Below are positions 59,894 to 64,000 of a stretch of DNA of 64,000 bases, in pieces. Location of the stretch: NCBI GenBank assembly GCA_000016765.1, contig CP000699.1, positions 1,984,001 through 2,048,000 on the forward strand, read 5' to 3'. Every line of letters begins with the position of its first letter. Position 1 is the stretch's first letter. Origin of the DNA: Rhizorhabdus wittichii RW1. Its GTDB lineage: Bacteria > Pseudomonadota > Alphaproteobacteria > Sphingomonadales > Sphingomonadaceae. The notes beneath the pieces were generated by a model. The model was not told the DNA's origin and did no database searches. It saw only the letters and a program-made list of their open reading frames with translations. A program made the translations under genes and the position numbers.

Positions 59894-60793
59894 TCAGGGG
59901 CCGTCGGCGAGCTGTCGATAGGCATGCCCCCAATGATCCGCCACGCTGCTCACCGTGGGTTCGAACCGGGTCCAGTCGAGCTGCAGCCCCTCGCACCCGA
60001 TCTCCACCGCCACCCCCGCCGGCCCGTTGACGTAGAAGGACAGCATATTGTCGTTGCAGTGGCGGCCGAGCGTCGCCATCAGCCCCAGCCCGTGGGCCCC
60101 GACCCGGTCGAGGCAACGCCCGACCTCGTCGACGTCCTCCAGCTCGAGCATGAGATGGACGATCCCGGTCGGCGACGGCTTGCTGAACAGCGCGAGGCTG
60201 TGGTGGCGGGGATTGTCGGCGTGCATGAACAGCACGCGCATCGGCGGGACGCCCTCGATCGGCAGCGCGATGGTCAGGTCGTCGCTGGCGCCGAAGCCGA
60301 GCACGGAGCGGTAGAAGTCGTGGGTCTCCTCCAGCGCCCCGGCGGCCGGGACGACGACATGGCCGAGCCCCATCTCGCCGGTGACGAACCCCCGGACGCC
60401 GGCCGGCGACCGGAAGGGATCGCCGCACCCGGTGCGCTCGCAGTAGAATTCGATGATATTCCCGGCCGGGTCCTCGGTCGCGAAATAATCGGCGACGCAG
60501 CGTTTCGCCGCGCCGGCCGCATCGCCGTCGCGCAGCTTGAGGCCGAGGCCGTTCAGCCGCTCGTACAGCGCGTCATGGTCCGCCCGCGACGCCAGCTCCC
60601 AGCCGATGCCGCTCAACCGATCGGCGTCGCCGGCCTCGACGCGGATGCGGAACGGATGCTCGTCGATCTTGAGGCGGACGTCCCCCTCCGTTCCGGGGAC
60701 GTCCATCGCCCCGATGACGCCGGTTCCGAAACGCCGCCAGCCGGGCAGGTCGACGGAGGTGAAGCTGAGATAGCCGAGGCGCGAGACTTTCAT
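59894..60793 (-). CDS. extradiol (meta-cleavage) ring dioxygenase, BphC/HsaC-like
   Basis: A 299-aa two-domain type I extradiol dioxygenase. The Fe(II) facial triad is visible in the C-terminal half: GLGHVVVPA, GIVHLMLE and GVAVEIGCEG, with the supporting GRHCNDNMLSFYV before the Glu. It opens a catechol next to the hydroxyls. Its ATG overlaps the stop of the hydrolase (ATGA). Together with HsaA-, HsaD- and KshA-like genes it resembles the steroid A/B-ring or biphenyl-type meta pathway; substrate specificity needs phylogeny. Confidence 0.93.
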   Translation of the reverse strand: MKVSRLGYLSFTSVDLPGWRRFGTGVIGAMDVPGTEGDVRLKIDEHPFRIRVEAGDADRLSGIGWELASRADHDALYERLNGLGLKLRDGDAAGAAKRCVADYFATEDPAGNIIEFYCERTGCGDPFRSPAGVRGFVTGEMGLGHVVVPAAGALEETHDFYRSVLGFGASDDLTIALPIEGVPPMRVLFMHADNPRHHSLALFSKPSPTGIVHLMLELEDVDEVGRCLDRVGAHGLGLMATLGRHCNDNMLSFYVNGPAGVAVEIGCEGLQLDWTRFEPTVSSVADHWGHAYRQLADGP

Positions 60794-61647
60794 GGGCCGA
60801 CGGCCTCCGCTTGCCGGGCGGCACCCATCCGCGCGGTGAGGAAATGCTGGAGATGGGCGTTGAACAGCCCGGCCTGCTCGACCATCACCCAATGGCCGCA
60901 GTTCGACAGGAGCGTGAACGCGCAGTCCGGGCTGGCATCGAGGAATTTCGAGAAGCCCGACATCGGCGTGAACTGGTCCTCCCGCCCCCAGAAGCCGAGG
61001 ATGGGGCAGCGGATATTGCCCAGTTCGTGCGCCATCGACGGCACCTTCAGCCGCGACAGCACCTCGACCGGCTGGGTCCGAAGGACCTCGAACCGTTCGT
61101 CGACCAGCCCGTCGTCGACCAGCGACGCATCGTGGACCAGCATGCGCAGCAGCGACCGCAACCCTTCCCGGTCGAGCGTCCCGCCGACGAAGGCCGACAC
61201 CATGCTGCGGATGCCGGGCATGGCATAATAGACCTCGTTCTCCTCGATGCCGCCGGGCGCCATCAGCACCAGTCCCTCGACGCGTTCGGGATCGTCGAGG
61301 GCGATGCGGATCGCGACCGCGCCGCCGAGCGAGTTGCCGACCAGCACGCAGCGTCCGACGCCGATCGCGTCGAGCGCCTGCCGGATCGTCCGCGCGAACA
61401 GGTCGGTGGTGTAGTCGCAGCCGACCGGCTTGCTCGAATGGCCGAAGCCGATCATGTCGAGGACGATCGCCCGGCGCCCCGCCGCCACGATCGCGTCGAT
61501 GTTCTGCTTGAAATTGCTGTAGCCGCTCGCCCCCGGCCCGCTCCCGTGCAGGAACGCGACCGCCGGGCCCTCGCCATAGCTCAGATAATGGATGCGGTGT
61601 TCGCCGACGGCGACCTCCTGGCCCCGTGGCAGCAACGGCTCAGGCAT
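60790..61647 (-). CDS. meta-cleavage product hydrolase, alpha/beta fold (BphD/HsaD-like)
   Basis: A 285-aa C-C bond hydrolase cleaving the product of the extradiol dioxygenase. The diagnostic HGSGPGASGYSNF oxyanion segment near residue 35, nucleophile Ser in VGNSLGGAV, Asp in WGREDQFTP and His in NCGHWVMVEQ are all present. It lies 18 nt after the flavin monooxygenase and overlaps the dioxygenase start. Its length and motifs are standard for the family. Confidence 0.94.
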   Translation of the reverse strand: MPEPLLPRGQEVAVGEHRIHYLSYGEGPAVAFLHGSGPGASGYSNFKQNIDAIVAAGRRAIVLDMIGFGHSSKPVGCDYTTDLFARTIRQALDAIGVGRCVLVGNSLGGAVAIRIALDDPERVEGLVLMAPGGIEENEVYYAMPGIRSMVSAFVGGTLDREGLRSLLRMLVHDASLVDDGLVDERFEVLRTQPVEVLSRLKVPSMAHELGNIRCPILGFWGREDQFTPMSGFSKFLDASPDCAFTLLSNCGHWVMVEQAGLFNAHLQHFLTARMGAARQAEAVGP

Positions 61648-61665
61648 TGCGGCCTCCCTTCCCGA

Positions 61666-62835
61666 TCAGATGAAATAGTCCTTGTTCTCGCCGCCCAGCA
61701 CCATCGCGCCATAGTTGCGCGCCAGCGGCACCGGGTTGTTGGCGACGTGCGCGCGGGCGATGTGGATGTCGTGCCAGATGGCCTGGATCTCGGAATCGAG
61801 GAACACGCTGCGCCCGCCCGCCACGTCGAACAGCAGGTCGACCGCCTCCATCATCCGCACGACGGTCGAGCCGGTCTCGTAGCGGCACCGCGCCCGTTCG
61901 AGCAGCGATATGTCCTCGTCCCCCGCGATCGCGTCCATCAGTCCGTCGAAGTTGCGCAACAACGTCGCCTCGGCGCGGTCGATCAGGCTCCTCGCTTCTG
62001 CGACGCGGCGCAGGATGTCGGGATCGCCGGTACCCTTGCTGGGGTCGGTGCTGCTCGATCCGATCCGCTCGGCGAACAGCGCGAGCGCATGGCGCGCCGC
62101 GCCGATCGCGGGGGCCGCGACCGTCGCGGTGAAGACCTGTCCCCAGGGGAGGCCGTAGAGCTTGTCGGGCTGGTCGTGGAGCCGCCGATAGCCGTCCATC
62201 TGCGAATGGATGCGATAGTCGGGAACGAAGACCGGCCGGTCGATGACGATGTCGTTCGATCCGGTGCCCTGCAGGCCCATCACCCGCCAGCTGTCCTCGA
62301 TCGCATAGTCCGCGCGCGGGACGAGCAGGGTCTGGAGCAATGGGCGGCCCTCGACGATCGCGCCGAGCAGTACCCAGTCGCAATGCCCGCTGCCCGAGCT
62401 CCATCCCCAGCGCCCGTGCAGCATGACGCCGCCCTCCACCACCTCGGTCCGCGCGCCGACCGGGTTGTACGAGCTGCTGACCCGCCGGTCGGGGTCGGCG
62501 CCATAGACCTCCTGCTGGGCGCGCCGGTCCATCAGCGCGATCTGGAAGGCGTGGACCGAGATGATGCCGCCGATCCAGGCAGTGCTCATGTCGCGCTCGG
62601 CGATCCGGATCAGCGCGCGGAGCCATTGCTGCGGCGTCGCTCCGGCCCCGCCCAGGCCGCGCGGCACGAACGACCGGAACAGGCCGGCCTCGCGCAGCGC
62701 CTCGACCGAGGCGGCCGGCACCTGCCGCGCCTCCCGCCCCGCCTGGGCGTTGCGGGAGATGAGGTCGAGACAGGGCCCGACGTCGATGGCGTCGCCCGTC
62801 TCCGGCGGCGCGGCCCGCGATGTGATGGTCGCCAT
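61666..62835 (-). CDS. acyl-CoA-dehydrogenase-like flavin monooxygenase (HsaA-like)
   Basis: A 389-aa group D flavin-dependent hydroxylase resembling HsaA and p-hydroxyphenylacetate hydroxylase C2. Features: N-terminal helix (QVPAASVEALREAGLFRSFVPRGLGG), central beta domain with GRWGWSSGSGHCDWVLLGA and VMGLQGTGSNDIVI, and a C-terminal four-helix bundle ending NKDYFI. It needs a flavin reductase (HsaB type), which is not in the window. It would add a hydroxyl to a phenol to make the catechol for the extradiol enzyme. It starts 13 nt after the Rieske gene. Confidence 0.88.
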   Translation of the reverse strand: MATITSRAAPPETGDAIDVGPCLDLISRNAQAGREARQVPAASVEALREAGLFRSFVPRGLGGAGATPQQWLRALIRIAERDMSTAWIGGIISVHAFQIALMDRRAQQEVYGADPDRRVSSSYNPVGARTEVVEGGVMLHGRWGWSSGSGHCDWVLLGAIVEGRPLLQTLLVPRADYAIEDSWRVMGLQGTGSNDIVIDRPVFVPDYRIHSQMDGYRRLHDQPDKLYGLPWGQVFTATVAAPAIGAARHALALFAERIGSSSTDPSKGTGDPDILRRVAEARSLIDRAEATLLRNFDGLMDAIAGDEDISLLERARCRYETGSTVVRMMEAVDLLFDVAGGRSVFLDSEIQAIWHDIHIARAHVANNPVPLARNYGAMVLGGENKDYFI

Positions 62836-62848
62836 TGCGCTTCTCCGT

Positions 62849-63946
62849 TCAGCTGGCCGCGCCATGGGCGTCGGCTTCGAGGTCCATGGCGATGTCGGGC
62901 GGACGCTGCTTGTGCGTCGGCACATGCCGGCCATCGACCTGTTTCCAGAAGCTCTCCGCCTGGTCGCGGGGATTGTAGAATTGCCGGTACCAGATCCGCC
63001 CGAGCGCGAAGTTCCGCTCGGTCGGCAGGCCCAATATCCGGATCGCGGGCTTCTTGTTGGCCCAGATGTCGAAATCCTGCTGGAAGGCGCTCAGCACCTC
63101 GTCCTGCATCCGCCGCGCCGCGGCCTTCAGCGCCTCGTCGGGGGCGTCCCCCGGCGACCGCAGCAGGTTGTTGTGCCAGACCTTGGTGACGCCGTCGTCG
63201 ACGGGCGTGTGGAAGATGAACTCGATGCCGCGAACGTCGCCGATCGATTGCCGCGACAGCAGCAGGCCCGGCCCGGTATACCAGGTGTAGGTCATCAGAT
63301 AGGCGTCATATTCGCGCCGGAAGCCGCCCTGCCGCTGATAGTAGAGCGGGCCGGCGAACTGGTTCTCGAAATATTCGCAGGGCGATCCGTGGGTCGGGCC
63401 GAGATGGTTCGAATCCGCCATGTTGTCGAGGATCTCCTGGGGATGGACGTTCAGCGTCCCCAGATGATCGTAGGCGCCGTTGATCCAGTCGGGCCGATCC
63501 CATTCGGGCAGGGCCGGCGGATCGACGTCGGGCGCGCCGTCCTCGGGATCGTGCCACATCATGATCGCCCCCATCACCTCCCGCACGTCGTAGGAGCGCA
63601 GCTTCGCCGCCTTGGGGCAGGGACCGTCATAGTCGGGGATGTGGTCGGCGCGGCCGTCGGGGGCATAGCGCCAGCCATGATAGGGACAGCGGATCGAATC
63701 CCCCTCGATCTGCTCGCCATGGACGGCGATCGAGGCGCTGGCCGACGCGGCGAGATGCGCGCCCATATGGCTGCAATGCGCGTCGAGCAGGACCAGCCGC
63801 CCGCTTTCGCCGCGATAGAGCGCGAAGTCCTTGCCGAAGAAGCGCAGCGCCAGCGGCGCGCGCCCGAGTTCGGCGGCGTCCGCGATCATGAACCAGCCGC
63901 GCGGGAAGGCGAAGTCGCCGAGTTTGTAATCCTCCGATCGTGCCAC
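62849..63946 (-). CDS. Rieske non-haem iron oxygenase, KshA-like
   Basis: A 365-aa oxygenase component. Rieske cluster ligands are in CSHMGAHL and RCPYHGWRY (residues about 58-94). Mononuclear iron ligands are in ILDNMADSNHLGPTHG (two His with an Asp further on). Ferredoxin and reductase partners are not in view. Sequence style fits 3-ketosteroid 9-alpha-hydroxylase-type and related monocomponent oxygenases; other hydrophobic ring substrates are possible. The start is GTG at 63946, 54 nt from the window end, so the promoter or an upstream gene lies outside. Confidence 0.9.
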   Translation of the reverse strand: MARSEDYKLGDFAFPRGWFMIADAAELGRAPLALRFFGKDFALYRGESGRLVLLDAHCSHMGAHLAASASASIAVHGEQIEGDSIRCPYHGWRYAPDGRADHIPDYDGPCPKAAKLRSYDVREVMGAIMMWHDPEDGAPDVDPPALPEWDRPDWINGAYDHLGTLNVHPQEILDNMADSNHLGPTHGSPCEYFENQFAGPLYYQRQGGFRREYDAYLMTYTWYTGPGLLLSRQSIGDVRGIEFIFHTPVDDGVTKVWHNNLLRSPGDAPDEALKAAARRMQDEVLSAFQQDFDIWANKKPAIRILGLPTERNFALGRIWYRQFYNPRDQAESFWKQVDGRHVPTHKQRPPDIAMDLEADAHGAAS

Positions 63947-64000
63947 GCCTCGTTCCCGTCCTTCCCTGAAATTGAAGATCGCGCCGCCGCGCCTAAGCCG

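Noticed and set aside
1-64000. CRISPR arrays, tRNA/rRNA genes, insertion sequences, prophage or integrase genes
   Set aside because: No regularly spaced repeats, cloverleaf-like sequences, transposase motifs or phage genes were noticed on either strand.

Overview
The window is GC-rich, gene-dense DNA with no tRNA, rRNA, CRISPR array, transposase or integrase that I can see. The abundance of TonB-dependent receptors (four), a FecI/FecR/STN-receptor trio, a MucR-family regulator, aromatic-ring catabolic genes, D-amino-acid catabolism and a GINT1-like sugar-transfer protein point to a sphingomonad (Alphaproteobacteria, Sphingomonadales). It looks like ordinary chromosome of a metabolically versatile soil or water strain. 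The genus cannot be fixed from sequence reading alone.

Layout. (1) 1-8.2 kb, minus strand: a TonB receptor followed by two tandem paralogous beta-propeller/amidohydrolases, the last cut by the window edge. (2) 8.5-13.9 kb, minus: an aromatic or beta-keto acid catabolic operon (DUF2938 membrane protein, intradiol dioxygenase, SDR, BKACE-type cleavage enzyme, MDR reductase, cupin, LysR). (3) 14.1-18.6 kb: SnoaL-like protein, ATZ/TRZ-type amidohydrolase and LysR on the minus strand, divergent from a RidA deaminase and a Tat-exported amidohydrolase. (4) 18.6-24.6 kb: an NsrR-like regulator divergent from a four-gene cluster matching the nitrosomonad ncgABC-nirK order (two-domain multicopper oxidase, diheme cytochrome c, monoheme cytochrome c, copper nitrite reductase), then a TonB receptor. 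(5) 24.6-31.3 kb, minus: a cbb3 oxidase operon (ccoNOQP, a 54-aa membrane protein, a DUF2189 protein, ccoI, ccoS). (6) 31.6-33 kb: a MucR-family protein without zinc ligands and an enoyl-CoA hydratase.

(7) 33-46.8 kb: an envelope-glycan block (EEP phosphatase, glycosyltransferases, GINT1-like protein, DUF2334 deacetylase, UPF0104-like membrane protein, DUF2141 protein) interrupted by a sigma factor/FecR/STN-TonB receptor unit. (8) 46.8-59.2 kb: a D-glutamate and peptide scavenging locus. A five-gene overlapping operon (TonB receptor, D-aminoacylase, DgcN, penicillin-binding-like serine hydrolase, erythromycin-esterase-like protein) is divergent from an RpiR regulator, DgcA racemase and an M28 peptidase. 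A nearly identical 17-bp element lies in both promoter regions. (9) 59.1-64 kb, minus: a KshA-like Rieske oxygenase, HsaA-like flavin monooxygenase, meta-cleavage hydrolase and extradiol dioxygenase, followed by a TetR regulator; this resembles part of a steroid or polycyclic-ring pathway.

How the parts fit. Blocks 4 and 5 together make a low-oxygen, nitric-oxide and copper module: nitrite reduction, NO-responsive control, a high-affinity oxidase and copper loading of that oxidase. Block 8 reads as uptake of D-amino-acid-containing peptides (for example cell-wall turnover products), periplasmic trimming, then N-acetylation and racemisation of D-Glu. Blocks 1, 2, 3 and 9 are catabolic islands, most with their own regulator. 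Functions rest on motifs, gene order and family knowledge read by eye; no database search was run.
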